From Maribacter spongiicola (GTDB lineage: Bacteria > Bacteroidota > Bacteroidia > Flavobacteriales > Flavobacteriaceae): a stretch of DNA of 64,000 bases. The notes beneath the pieces are model-generated. The model was given only the letters and a program-made list of their open reading frames with translations, did no database searches and had not been told where the DNA came from. Shown piece after piece: positions 18,726 through 28,057 of the stretch (within the stretch, counting starts at the first letter, position 1; every line of letters starts with the position of its first letter). A program made the position numbers and the translations under genes. The stretch covers positions 310,001-374,000 of the forward strand of contig NZ_SOAY01000010.1 in the NCBI RefSeq assembly GCF_004364165.1, given 5' to 3'.

Positions 18726-19113
18726 TAAATAGATATATGTCCGTCCGATTGAAGTCGAGATCTACATATGTTTAAAAATTTAAAGATTTTTCAATATTTT
18801 TTCGATCAGACGAATTACACTTTATGCAAATAGCATTAAAATGTATAAAACCGACCACTAGGTCGGTTTTTCATTTCTATATTTTGAGGAGACCTAACTA
18901 AAATCCGATGAAGATGTATTTGATCAGATTATGTGCGGTTTTTAGATAAATACCTGTTCATTATAATTCAAAACAAACTACATAGTCGGTAAAAATTTGT
19001 TGTAGTGGTCTATAAATGTTACGAATGCTTAAAAATAAATATGCGGTTTACCGATGAACGGTATAATAATATGGCTGTTTTTAAGTTAAACATACATACG
19101 TAGATCAACTATT
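18726..19113. other. Intergenic region upstream of sprE
   Basis: This 388-bp gap contains the 24-bp palindrome at 18847-18870 and is otherwise AT-rich. I see no reading frame and no convincing consensus promoter for sprE, although the tract around 18990-19030 is a reasonable place for one. Confidence 0.5.
18847..18870 (+). repeat. 24-bp palindrome AAAACCGACC-ACTA-GGTCGGTTTT
   Basis: Perfect 10-bp arms around ACTA, followed by T then C. The same 24 bp occur in inverted orientation at 42750-42773. Here the element lies 121 bp after the ABC ATPase stop and 243 bp before sprE. It could be a rho-independent terminator, since the arms supply A and T tracts on both sides, or an operator for a dimeric regulator. 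Confidence 0.7.
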
Positions 19114-21669
19114 TTGAATCTTAAAAACAAACTTATTTTATCGGGTCTTTTGGCGAGTATGCTTTTTAGTGCATGTTCTGTTAAGAAAGACAAGTTCGTA
19201 AACCGTAACTGGCATGCGCTCAATACCAAATACAATACCTTGTATAATGGTAATATTGCTTTTGAAAAAGGTCGGGAAACTTTAAACGAAACCTATCAAG
19301 ATGATTATTTTGAAGTCTTACCTGTGGAACGTTTAGAAGTTAGCGGCGAAATTAAACTCGACTCAGAAGACAACAATCCTAATTTTCTTATTGCGGAAGA
19401 AAAAGCGACCAAAGCTGTTCAGCGCCATAGTATGGATATTAAGGATGAAGAACGAAACCCACAAATAGATGAAGCTTTTCTTCTTTTAGGAAAAGCTAGG
19501 TATTTTGATGAGCGTTATATTCCGGCATTAGAGTCTTTCAACTATATTTTAAATAAATACTCTGAAAGCGATAAGCTGAACGAAGCTAGTATTTGGAGAG
19601 AGAAAGTAAACATAAGATTAGAAAATGATGATCTAGCCATTAAGAACTTAAAGCGCTTAATGAAATACGAGCGTTTAAAAGACCAAGAATATGCCGATGC
19701 AAGAGCAATGATGGCACAGGCGTTCATTAATTTGAATGCACCAGATACGGCTGTTCAAAATCTTAAAATAGCATCGCACTACACTACAAAAAATCCAGAA
19801 AGAGGTAGGTATTACTATATTATAGGTCAGTTGTATAATCAATTGGGCTTTAAAGACAGTGCTAATAACGCATTTGACAAGGTGATTGAATTAAACAGAA
19901 AGTCGCCGCGTGTCTACATGATCAATGCAAAAATTGAAAAATTAAAGAATACCGAGGTTACTGCTGAAAACAAAGAAGAGGTGTTGGAGTATTTGACCAA
20001 ATTAGAATTGAATAGGGAGAATAGACCATTTTTAGATGGCATTTACAGACAATTGGCAGAGTTTCATTTAAAGCAAGAATCTGATAGTCTGGCGTTGTTA
20101 TATTTCAATAAATCTTTACGTGCTTCGCAAAACAAGCCAAAATTAAATGCGCTTAATTATGAGAATTTGGCGGAATATAATTTTGATGAAAGTGTGTATA
20201 AACCGGCTGGTGCATATTATGATAGTGTATTGACCAACCTTAATGAAAACACCAAAAAATTTCGTTCCATTAAAAAGAAGCGCGACAATTTAGAAGACGT
20301 TATTAAATACGAAGACATCGTTCAATATTCTGACAGTGTAATTACAATATATCAAATGCCTAAAGATGAGCAATTGGCTTATTTCGGAAAGCATATTGAA
20401 GAATTACAAAAAGCAAAAGAAGCTGCACAGAAAAAAGAAAAAGAAAGGATTACCGATGGTTTCGCTGCATTTGCTAATAGTAAAGGTGGTAAAGAGAACA
20501 AAGGAAAGTTCTATTTCTATAACATTACCAGTTTAGGTTACGGTCAAAATGATTTTAAAAATCGCTGGGGCAATAGAGAATTAACCGATGATTGGCGTTG
20601 GTCAGATAAATCAGTAATTAATACTGAAAATGTTGCATTACAAGATGCATCAGGTGTTAACGATAGTTTAAGTGTCATAAGTGAAGATGAGTTATTCTCG
20701 TTAGACTATTACATGGATCGTTTACCTACAGATGTTGCCGTAATAGATAGCTTAAAGACAGAGCGTAATTTTGCCAACTATCAATTAGGATTAATATATA
20801 AAGAGAAGTTCAACGAGAACTTGTTGGCAGCTGGTAAATTAGAAGATGTATTGGCATCTAATGCAGAAGAACGATTGATTCTTCCTTCAAAATATAATTT
20901 GTATAAAATATACGAAGAAGTTGATAGTCCGTTGAAAGAGACTATGAAGGCAGATATTATTGCCAACCATGCAGATTCTAGATATGCAGAGATACTATTG
21001 AATCCGCAAGCGGTATTGGCAGATAATTCTGATAGTCCAGAAAAGCGCTATGAGAATTTGTTCAAACAGTATAAAGACCAAAAGTATTTACAGGTAATTA
21101 CAGGGTCTGAAGAAAATATCAACAGATTTACAGGTGATCCTATAGTTCCAAAATTTGAAATGCTGAAGGCAAATGCAATAGGCAGGCTTCAAGGTTTTGA
21201 ACCTTTTAAAGAAGCATTGAATTATGTGGCACTGACGTATCCTAATAATCCGGAAGGTAAAAAGGCGGAACAGATGATTGCAGAGCAGCTTCCGAAGTTA
21301 GAACAAAAAGAGTTTTCACCAGAGACAGATTCTAAAGGAACATCGAACTGGAAAGTAGTTTTCCCATTTAGAAGAAGTAATACCGAACAAGCATTAAAGT
21401 TGATGGAATTGTTAGAGCAATCTATCGTAGACCTTAGATATAAAAATATAGTTTCTAGAGATATTTATAATCTAGAAGACCAATTTGTAGTGGTACACGG
21501 ATTTAAATCTAAGGATTTTGCACTTGGGTATGCCGAGCTACTAAAAAACAATAAGGATTACCGAGTTGCTGATGAGAATTTTGTAGTTTTATCGGAGAAC
21601 TATAAGATCATACAAGTACACAAGAATATAATCGATTATAGAAATACGCTTTTAACCCCAAAACCGTGA
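19114..21669 (+). CDS. sprE: SprE/PorW, T9SS-associated TPR lipoprotein
   Basis: The 851-residue protein starts at TTG; the next in-frame ATG falls inside the lipoprotein signal, so TTG is the right start. The lipidated Cys is at 21 (SMLFSAC). NRNWHALNTKYNTLYNG follows, the conserved N-terminal block of SprE/PorW, then TPR-like helices (about 100-320) and an SPOR-like end (FVVVHGFKSKDFALGYAELL). SprE is needed for gliding and for type IX secretion; PorW is its Porphyromonas counterpart. The gene is followed 3 bp later by bactofilin and the atp genes, a neighbourhood that I recall as conserved in flavobacteria. Confidence 0.88.
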   Translation: MNLKNKLILSGLLASMLFSACSVKKDKFVNRNWHALNTKYNTLYNGNIAFEKGRETLNETYQDDYFEVLPVERLEVSGEIKLDSEDNNPNFLIAEEKATKAVQRHSMDIKDEERNPQIDEAFLLLGKARYFDERYIPALESFNYILNKYSESDKLNEASIWREKVNIRLENDDLAIKNLKRLMKYERLKDQEYADARAMMAQAFINLNAPDTAVQNLKIASHYTTKNPERGRYYYIIGQLYNQLGFKDSANNAFDKVIELNRKSPRVYMINAKIEKLKNTEVTAENKEEVLEYLTKLELNRENRPFLDGIYRQLAEFHLKQESDSLALLYFNKSLRASQNKPKLNALNYENLAEYNFDESVYKPAGAYYDSVLTNLNENTKKFRSIKKKRDNLEDVIKYEDIVQYSDSVITIYQMPKDEQLAYFGKHIEELQKAKEAAQKKEKERITDGFAAFANSKGGKENKGKFYFYNITSLGYGQNDFKNRWGNRELTDDWRWSDKSVINTENVALQDASGVNDSLSVISEDELFSLDYYMDRLPTDVAVIDSLKTERNFANYQLGLIYKEKFNENLLAAGKLEDVLASNAEERLILPSKYNLYKIYEEVDSPLKETMKADIIANHADSRYAEILLNPQAVLADNSDSPEKRYENLFKQYKDQKYLQVITGSEENINRFTGDPIVPKFEMLKANAIGRLQGFEPFKEALNYVALTYPNNPEGKKAEQMIAEQLPKLEQKEFSPETDSKGTSNWKVVFPFRRSNTEQALKLMELLEQSIVDLRYKNIVSRDIYNLEDQFVVVHGFKSKDFALGYAELLKNNKDYRVADENFVVLSENYKIIQVHKNIIDYRNTLLTPKP

Positions 21670-21672
21670 ACA

Positions 21673-22092
21673 ATGTTTTCAGACAAACAAAAACCTAGAA
21701 CTATGAATGAAGTAGGAGGTCAACCTAACAGAATAGAAAAGAATACAAAAATTAAAGGAGATATCATATCTGAAGCAGATTTTCGTATAGATGGTAAGCT
21801 AGATGGCAATGTAAAAACCTCCGGAAAAGTTGTTATTGGTAAAGATGGTTACATTCATGGTAAAGTAGAATGTGTAAATGCAGATATAGAAGGTAGCTTT
21901 AATGGTGAACTTTTAGTGTCTGACTTATTATCGTTAAAATCATCTGCAGTAATAGAGGGCACGGTATCGGTAAATAAATTGGCTGTTGAGCCAGGTGCTA
22001 CATTTAATGCTTCTTGTACAATGGGCGGTAGTAAAGGCGCTAGTGGTGCAGGTTTTAAATCATCTAATAATGGAGCCGCAAAAGCCTCGTAA
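21673..22092 (+). CDS. Bactofilin (polymer-forming cytoskeletal protein)
   Basis: The 139-residue protein has a central beta-helix of short repeats (NRIEKNTKIKGDIISEADFRIDGKLDGNV ... broken into about 20-residue turns, residues 17-115) flanked by disordered ends, the standard bactofilin layout. Bactofilins polymerise without nucleotide at the inner membrane and scaffold cell-wall or polarity proteins. It lies 3 bp after sprE and overlaps atpZ by 23 bp, so it is probably co-transcribed with both. Confidence 0.9.
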   Translation: MFSDKQKPRTMNEVGGQPNRIEKNTKIKGDIISEADFRIDGKLDGNVKTSGKVVIGKDGYIHGKVECVNADIEGSFNGELLVSDLLSLKSSAVIEGTVSVNKLAVEPGATFNASCTMGGSKGASGAGFKSSNNGAAKAS

Positions 22093-22297
22093 TGATAATT
22101 CTGAACTTTTAAGAAATGCCGCAAGCTTATCGGGTGTTGCCATACAAATGGGTGTCACTATTTTCTTGGGCAATCTTTTAGGGGAGTGGTTAGATCAAAA
22201 ATTTGAAAAAACGTTTTTAGAGGACACATTTACATTACTTGCCGTATTTTTGTCTATCTATTTAGTCATAAAAAAAGTTATGGCGTTAAATAAATAA
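22070..22297 (+). CDS. AtpZ/AtpI family F0F1-ATPase accessory protein
   Basis: This 75-residue protein starts at the ATG at 22070 (MEPQKPRNDNSELLRN), which lies inside the end of the bactofilin gene. A longer frame from 21986 would overlap bactofilin more and lacks the family start. Two membrane helices form the AtpZ hairpin (GVAIQMGVTIFLGNLLGEWLD; FTLLAVFLSIYLVIKKV). AtpI/AtpZ proteins assist c-ring assembly or act as Mg/Ca channels. Its place before atpB supports this. Confidence 0.85.
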   Translation: MEPQKPRNDNSELLRNAASLSGVAIQMGVTIFLGNLLGEWLDQKFEKTFLEDTFTLLAVFLSIYLVIKKVMALNK

Positions 22298-22300
22298 ACG

Positions 22301-22693
22301 TTGCTAAAAAATATCATTTTATATATAGTCGTGTTCACTATTGTGGGCGCGACTTCTTATTTTCTGCAAAATCTCGCTTTGTTAGATCCGCCAACTTATT
22401 TTGGTCCGCTTTTAATCAAAGCATACACTTTTCATTTCTTGTTTTCTCTTGCATTGGTGATCATTTTCTTAATTGCCTCAAAAAACAATTCATTTTTTGA
22501 TCAGTTGGGTTTTATGTATATGGGTGTGTTGGTTTTTAAGATTACAATTTTTGCCGCGTTGTTTTATCCCTACATGTTGGGTGAACTGATTATGCCTCAA
22601 ATATATAGGGGCGCGCTGCTTATACCGGTGATTATTTTTTTGTTTCTAGAAGTGTTTTTTATTTCCAAAATAATGCGCAAAAAAAGACTCTAA
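22301..22693 (+). CDS. Small four-helix membrane protein (DUF6168-like) of the atp locus
   Basis: The 130-residue protein starts at TTG, 3 bp after atpZ; the nearest in-frame ATG would remove half the protein. It has four predicted membrane helices (about 3-20, 38-58, 70-90, 103-122) and a basic C-terminus (KIMRKKRL). Position and size correspond to the second AtpI-like slot in other atp operons, but I see no direct AtpI signature. It may be an F0 assembly factor. Function unknown. Confidence 0.7.
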   Translation: MLKNIILYIVVFTIVGATSYFLQNLALLDPPTYFGPLLIKAYTFHFLFSLALVIIFLIASKNNSFFDQLGFMYMGVLVFKITIFAALFYPYMLGELIMPQIYRGALLIPVIIFLFLEVFFISKIMRKKRL

Positions 22694-22710
22694 ATTTTAA
22701 AGCTTTAAAA

Positions 22711-22743
22711 TTGGGTAGTTTATGCAATAATTAACTACTTTTG
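22711..22743 (+). promoter_or_regulatory. Promoter of the atpBEFHAG operon
   Basis: TTG (22711-22713), a 22-nt spacer, and TACTTTTG (22736-22743), an exact match to TAnnTTTG. It lies 41 bp before the atpB start, in the only sizeable gap between the sprE-atpZ group and atpB. It implies that atpB onward can be transcribed independently of sprE. Confidence 0.65.
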
Positions 22744-22783
22744 CGCAAAATTTCTAGGAGCTAATTTTTTTGACATAGAACTA

Positions 22784-23962
22784 ATGATGCAAGTTTCAAA
22801 TACGATTAAAACCTTATTACAACTTCTAATACTTTGTTTTTCGTTACAAAGTTTTGCGGTATCAGATACAGTGCCAGAAGGTGCGGTTAGCTCTAAGGAG
22901 CAGGTAGATGAGTATATTTTACATCACCTTAAAGACTCTCATGATTTTCATTTGTTCTCATATACTGCTGATTCAGGTGAAAGAAAGCATGTTGGTTTTC
23001 CATTACCGGTAATTCTTTGGTCAAGCAACGGATTGGCAACTTTTATGTCATCAGAATTTCATCATGATGATAACGGACGTGTAATTGTTGAAAAAAACGG
23101 TTCTAAATTCGTTAAACTTCATAGCAAAATATATGAATTGGATGCTGGAGCGTCTTCAGTGAATTTTGATGAAGAGCACCATGCTACTAATGCACATAAA
23201 GTTTTAGATTTTTCTATTACCAAAAGTGTTGTTGGGGTGTTGTTGGTAGGATTACTTATGTTATTGGCCTTTTCATCACTGGCGAAACAATACGGAAAGA
23301 AAAAAATACCTACCGGTTTTGGTAGAGTGTTAGAGCCTTTAGTACTTTATGTTAGAGATGAGATTGCAAGACCTAATATTGGTGAAAAGCATTACAGAAA
23401 ATTTACGGGATATCTATTAACGGTTTTCTTCTTTATTTGGGTATTGAATTTATTAGGACTTACTCCATTCGGATTTAACGTAACAGGACAAATAGCGGTA
23501 ACAGCTTGTTTGGCTATATTCACATTGATCATATACACGGTTAGTGGAAATAAAGATTACTGGATGCACATTTTATGGATGCCAGGAGTTCCTGTTTTCG
23601 TAAAACCTATTTTGGCAATTATAGAATTAGCTGGTGCATTTATTATTAAACCATTTTCATTGTTAGTTCGTTTGTTCGCAAACATATCTGCAGGGCACAT
23701 TGTAGTAATGAGCTTAATTGCAATTATGTTTACATTGAAAGAGAGTTTAGGTGTAGCAGGTGCTACAGGTCTATCATTGGTATTATCATTTTTTATTACG
23801 CTTATTGAGGTTTTAGTAGCCTTTTTGCAAGCATATATATTTACTGCGCTTTCTGCCTTGTTTATAGGTATGGCAGTTGCGGAGCACGACCATGATCATG
23901 AACATGATGACTCTGGTCACGAAGTAGCCGATACAGAAGATGTAAGAGCAGACTTCATTTAA
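22784..23962 (+). CDS. atpB: ATP synthase F0 subunit a
   Basis: The 392-residue protein is longer than E. coli AtpB because it has the N-terminal extension typical of Bacteroidota: a signal-like helix (about 8-26) and a His-rich periplasmic segment (about 40-140). The core has the essential Arg in LLVRLFANISAGH and the C-terminal helices EVLVAFLQAYIFTALSALFIG. It forms the proton half-channels against the c-ring. The tail is His/Asp-rich (HDHDHEHDDSGHE), possibly metal-binding. Two adjacent ATG codons (22784, 22787) can start it. Confidence 0.97.
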   Translation: MMQVSNTIKTLLQLLILCFSLQSFAVSDTVPEGAVSSKEQVDEYILHHLKDSHDFHLFSYTADSGERKHVGFPLPVILWSSNGLATFMSSEFHHDDNGRVIVEKNGSKFVKLHSKIYELDAGASSVNFDEEHHATNAHKVLDFSITKSVVGVLLVGLLMLLAFSSLAKQYGKKKIPTGFGRVLEPLVLYVRDEIARPNIGEKHYRKFTGYLLTVFFFIWVLNLLGLTPFGFNVTGQIAVTACLAIFTLIIYTVSGNKDYWMHILWMPGVPVFVKPILAIIELAGAFIIKPFSLLVRLFANISAGHIVVMSLIAIMFTLKESLGVAGATGLSLVLSFFITLIEVLVAFLQAYIFTALSALFIGMAVAEHDHDHEHDDSGHEVADTEDVRADFI

Positions 23963-23981
23963 GAAGAGTTTTTTAATTTAA

Positions 23982-24194
<213 letters not shown>

Positions 24195-24217
24195 GAACAC
24201 TAAAACCCAAAGACATC

Positions 24218-24242
24218 TTCCTGTAACGGTTGGTTACAGGAA
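24218..24242 (+). terminator. Intra-operon stem-loop after atpE
   Basis: Perfect 10-bp arms TTCCTGTAAC (24218-24227) and GTTACAGGAA (24233-24242) around GGTTG, followed by ATG and six T. It lies 23 bp after the atpE stop and 40 bp before atpF. It may be a partial terminator or a 3' stabiliser of the atpE message. Confidence 0.65.
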
Positions 24243-24282
24243 ATGTTTTTTAATTATTGATTTAGATTTTAAAGATTAGGAT

Positions 24283-24783
24283 ATGGAAGTTTTATTGAAC
24301 GATTTTTCACCAGGTTTGTTTATAGTTCAAACAATATTATTATTAGGATTGATTTTCTTAATGGTAAAATTTGCCTGGAAACCAATATTGAACTCTTTGA
24401 ACGAAAGAGAAGCTGGTATAGAAGAGGCATTAGCTGCTGCTGATAAAGCACGTACAGATATGCAGAACTTACAGGCTGATAATGAAAAGATGCTTCAAGA
24501 AGCTCGCGCTGAACGTGAGGGGATGTTAAAAGAAGCGCGTGAGATCAAAGAAAAAATGATAGCTGACTCTAAAGAGCAAGCGAAGATAGAAGGCGATAAA
24601 ATGTTGAAGCAAGCGCAGAGTGCAATCGAAAGCGAGAAAAAAGCTGCAGTTGCTGACATTAAAAGTCAAGTTGCAGAATTGTCTGTAGCTATAGCAGAAA
24701 AAGTATTGAAAGAGGATTTATCTAGCAATGACAAGCAATTGAAATTGGTTGATTCAATGTTGAGCGATATAAAACTTAACTAA
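24283..24783 (+). CDS. atpF: ATP synthase F0 subunit b
   Basis: The 166-residue protein has one N-terminal membrane helix (about 10-28) and a long charged coiled coil (about 35-150, Ala/Glu/Lys-rich), the peripheral stalk. It lies 8 bp before atpH. Confidence 0.96.
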   Translation: MEVLLNDFSPGLFIVQTILLLGLIFLMVKFAWKPILNSLNEREAGIEEALAAADKARTDMQNLQADNEKMLQEARAEREGMLKEAREIKEKMIADSKEQAKIEGDKMLKQAQSAIESEKKAAVADIKSQVAELSVAIAEKVLKEDLSSNDKQLKLVDSMLSDIKLN

Positions 24784-24791
24784 AAGAAATA

Positions 24792-25331
24792 ATGAGCGAA
24801 TCTAGAGCTGCATTACGTTACGCAAAGGCAATATTGGATATGGCCAAGGAAAATAAAGCCTTGGATGCTGTTGAGAAAGATATGCGTTCAATCGCCGCTA
24901 CTATTTCAGATAGTAAAGAACTAAAAGATGTATTGGCTAGTCCGGTTGTTTCTGGTACTATGAAAAAGAATGCCTTGCTTGAAATTTTCAAGGGTAGTCA
25001 TTCAATTACAGAAGGTACTATAAATATGTTGGTAGACAACAAGCGTTTAGGAATGCTAAACGAAGTTGCCTTAAAATACATTATCCTTAATGAGCAATTA
25101 AAAGGTAAAGATGTAGCTTACGTTACAACTGCGGTACCTTTAGATGCCGTAATGGAGAAAAAAATATTAAAGAAGGTCGCTGAACTTACAGGTAATGAAG
25201 TTACCCTAGAAAGTAAAGTTGACGAAAGTATCATTGGAGGTTTCATCTTAAGGGTTGGAGATTTACAGTATGATGCTAGCGTAAGCAACAAGCTTAGTAA
25301 TTTAAAAAGAGAATTTTCAAATAGTCTATAA
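24792..25331 (+). CDS. atpH: ATP synthase F1 subunit delta
   Basis: The 179-residue protein starts with the OSCP/delta N-terminal helical domain (RAALRYAKAILDMAKE) and ends with the family signature IIGGFILRVGDLQYDASVSNKL. It couples the b stalk to the alpha/beta hexamer. Confidence 0.96.
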   Translation: MSESRAALRYAKAILDMAKENKALDAVEKDMRSIAATISDSKELKDVLASPVVSGTMKKNALLEIFKGSHSITEGTINMLVDNKRLGMLNEVALKYIILNEQLKGKDVAYVTTAVPLDAVMEKKILKKVAELTGNEVTLESKVDESIIGGFILRVGDLQYDASVSNKLSNLKREFSNSL

Positions 25332-25391
25332 TAACTATATAAGGCTAAGAATGGTTACATTCAATGCCTAATATCTTATATCTAATTAAAA

Positions 25392-26972
25392 ATGGCAGGA
25401 GTAAAAGCCGCTGAAGTATCAGCAATTTTAAAGAAACAATTATCTGGATTTGATGCTACCGCTACCTTAGACGAAGTAGGTACTGTATTACAAGTTGGTG
25501 ATGGTATCGCAAGAATCTACGGATTAGCGAACGCGCAATACGGAGAATTGGTTGAGTTCGAAGGCGGACTTGAAGGTATCGTTCTTAACCTTGAAGAAGA
25601 CAACGTTGGGGTGGTTCTTTTAGGGCCTTCTAAATCAGTTGGTGAAGGTGATACCGTAAAACGTACACAACGTATTGCTTCTGTAAAAGTAGGTGAAGGT
25701 ATTGTTGGTCGTGTAGTGGATACTTTAGGTAACCCTATCGATGGTAAAGGACCTATTGCCGGTGATACTTATGAGATGCCATTAGAGCGTAAAGCTCCAG
25801 GGGTAATTTACAGAGAGCCTGTAACCGAGCCAATGCAATCTGGTATTAAAGCAATTGATGCGATGATCCCAGTTGGTAGAGGTCAAAGAGAGCTTGTTAT
25901 TGGTGACCGTCAAACTGGTAAGACTACAGTTTGTATCGATACCATTCTAAACCAAAAAGAATTTTATGATGCTGGTGAGCCTGTTTACTGTATCTATGTT
26001 GCCATAGGTCAGAAAGCATCTACTGTTGCCGGTATCGCTCAAGTATTGGAAGATAAAGGAGCAATGGCTTATACTACTATAGTAGCTGCTAATGCATCTG
26101 ATCCTGCACCAATGCAAGTATATGCACCATTTACTGGAGCGTCTATTGGAGAATACTTCCGTGATACAGGTCGTCCTGCATTGATTATATATGATGATTT
26201 ATCTAAACAAGCGGTAGCTTACCGTGAGGTTTCTCTTTTGTTAAGAAGACCTCCGGGACGAGAGGCTTACCCAGGTGACGTTTTCTACCTACACTCTAGA
26301 TTATTGGAGCGTGCAGCAAAAGTTATCAATGACGATGATATCGCAAAAGAAATGAACGATTTGCCAGAGGTATTAAAGCCAATGGTAAAAGGTGGTGGTT
26401 CTTTAACGGCTTTGCCTATTATTGAAACACAAGCGGGTGACGTTTCTGCCTATATCCCAACAAACGTAATTTCTATTACTGACGGACAGATATTCTTAGA
26501 GCAAGATTTATTCAATCAAGGTGTAAGACCGGCAATTAACGTAGGTATTTCTGTATCTCGTGTTGGTGGTAACGCTCAGATTAAATCAATGAAGAAAGTT
26601 GCAGGTACATTGAAATTGGATCAAGCACAATTCCGTGAATTGGAAGCGTTTGCTAAATTCGGTTCTGATTTAGATGCAGCTACGTTGAACGTTATTGAAA
26701 AAGGACGTAGAAACGTTGAGATATTAAAGCAAGCACAGAACGATCCTTATACTGTAGAAGATCAAGTTGCAATTATCTATGCAGGTTCTAAGAACTTGTT
26801 AAGAGATGTTCCTGTTGAGAAAGTAAAAGAATTTGAACGTGATTACTTAGAGTTTTTGAACGCTAAACACAGAGGTGTTCTTGATACATTAAAGTCTGGT
26901 AAATTAACCGATGAGGTTACAGATACATTGACTTCTGTATGTAAAGAGCTTTCTGCGAAATATAAGAACTAA
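25392..26972 (+). CDS. atpA: ATP synthase F1 subunit alpha
   Basis: The 526-residue protein has all alpha features: N-terminal barrel (about 25-95), Walker [10 protein letters not shown] (about 170-178), the [14 protein letters not shown] signature and the C-terminal helical bundle. It binds non-catalytic nucleotide and forms the hexamer with beta. The beta and epsilon genes are not in this operon. Confidence 0.98.
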   Translation: MAGVKAAEVSAILKKQLSGFDATATLDEVGTVLQVGDGIARIYGLANAQYGELVEFEGGLEGIVLNLEEDNVGVVLLGPSKSVGEGDTVKRTQRIASVKVGEGIVGRVVDTLGNPIDGKGPIAGDTYEMPLERKAPGVIYREPVTEPMQSGIKAIDAMIPVGRGQRELVIGDRQTGKTTVCIDTILNQKEFYDAGEPVYCIYVAIGQKASTVAGIAQVLEDKGAMAYTTIVAANASDPAPMQVYAPFTGASIGEYFRDTGRPALIIYDDLSKQAVAYREVSLLLRRPPGREAYPGDVFYLHSRLLERAAKVINDDDIAKEMNDLPEVLKPMVKGGGSLTALPIIETQAGDVSAYIPTNVISITDGQIFLEQDLFNQGVRPAINVGISVSRVGGNAQIKSMKKVAGTLKLDQAQFRELEAFAKFGSDLDAATLNVIEKGRRNVEILKQAQNDPYTVEDQVAIIYAGSKNLLRDVPVEKVKEFERDYLEFLNAKHRGVLDTLKSGKLTDEVTDTLTSVCKELSAKYKN

Positions 26973-26976
26973 AAAA

Positions 26977-27039
26977 GTACTGAGTACTGAGTATGAAGTA
27001 CAAAGTGTTATAATTACTTAATACTTTGGACTTTATACT
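26977..27039 (+). repeat. Repeat-derived stem-loop in the atpA-atpG gap
   Basis: Just after the atpA stop lies an AGTACTGAGTA / AAGTACAAAGT tract, the same word set as at 17707-17738. The 17 nt at 26990-27006 can pair with 27023-27039 in 16 of 17 positions, allowing one G-T pair, around a 16-nt AT-rich loop. No T-run follows. It could modulate atpG translation or mRNA decay. Confidence 0.55.
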
Positions 27040-27053
27040 AAATACCGAATAAA

Positions 27054-27917
27054 ATGGCAAATTTAAAGGAGATACGTAATAGGATTTCATCGGTTTCTTC
27101 AACGATGCAGATTACCAGTGCTATGAAAATGGTATCTGCTGCTAAATTGAAAAAGGCGCAAGATGCTATTACAGCAATGAGACCTTATGCAGATAAACTA
27201 ACGGAGCTACTACAAAACTTAAGTGCTAGTTTAGAAGGTGATTCTGGTAGTGTTTATGCCGATAATCGTGCCGTAAACAAGGTTTTAGTGGTTTCAGTTA
27301 CTTCTAATAGAGGTCTTTGTGGAGCTTTTAATACCAATATTTTAAAGCAATCGGTTCATCTAGCAGATAATGTTTACGCTGGTAAATCAGTTGATTTTAT
27401 TGCTATTGGTAAAAAAGCGAATGACTTTTTAGGAAAACGTTTTAATGTTATCGCTAATCACAGTGGTGTTTATGATGACTTAACTTTTGATAATGTCGCT
27501 GAAATTGCTGAGAGTTTAATGGAACTTTTTACTGCTGGTACATATGACCGTATTGAAATTGTGTATAACAAATTCAAAAACGCGGCAACTCAAATTGTAA
27601 TGACAGAGCAATTTTTACCTATTGTTCCATTAGAGGAAGTTGAAGTAACTGCAAGTGCAGATTATACTTTTGAGCCTACGAAATTAGAAATCATTGAACA
27701 ATTGATTCCTAAATCTTTAAAGACACAATTGTATAAAGGCATTAGAGATTCATTCGCTAGTGAGCACGGTGCTCGTATGACTGCCATGCACAAAGCAACA
27801 GATAACGCAACAGAAATGCGTGATCAATTGAAATTAACATACAACAAAGCAAGACAAGCAGCTATTACTAACGAGATTTTAGAAATCGTTGGTGGTGCAG
27901 AAGCATTGAATAACTAA
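27054..27917 (+). CDS. atpG: ATP synthase F1 subunit gamma
   Basis: The 287-residue protein has the two conserved ends of gamma, which form the rotating coiled coil: LKEIRNRISSVSSTMQITSAM at the start (over 20 residues when continued) and ARQAAITNEILEIVGGAEALN at the end, with SNRGLCGAFN in the Rossmann-like middle. It lies 81 bp after atpA and is closed by a strong terminator, so it ends the operon. Confidence 0.97.
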   Translation: MANLKEIRNRISSVSSTMQITSAMKMVSAAKLKKAQDAITAMRPYADKLTELLQNLSASLEGDSGSVYADNRAVNKVLVVSVTSNRGLCGAFNTNILKQSVHLADNVYAGKSVDFIAIGKKANDFLGKRFNVIANHSGVYDDLTFDNVAEIAESLMELFTAGTYDRIEIVYNKFKNAATQIVMTEQFLPIVPLEEVEVTASADYTFEPTKLEIIEQLIPKSLKTQLYKGIRDSFASEHGARMTAMHKATDNATEMRDQLKLTYNKARQAAITNEILEIVGGAEALNN

Positions 27918-27956
27918 TATTCTGATGTAAAGTTTATTTTACATTTATAAAATAAG

Positions 27957-27984
27957 AACCCTCGTATTTATTCGAGGGTTTTTT
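27957..27984 (+). terminator. Terminator of the atp operon
   Basis: AACCCTCG (27957-27964) and CGAGGGTT (27973-27980) form a perfect 8-bp stem with an 8-nt loop and a T-run to 27984. It lies 39 bp after the atpG stop, confirming that atpD and atpC do not follow. Confidence 0.9.
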
Positions 27985-28057
27985 AGTTTTTAATAATTAT
28001 AGGAACGAAAGTTATTTAGTATTATATTCATATATTATCTAAAAAAATTGATATTTT

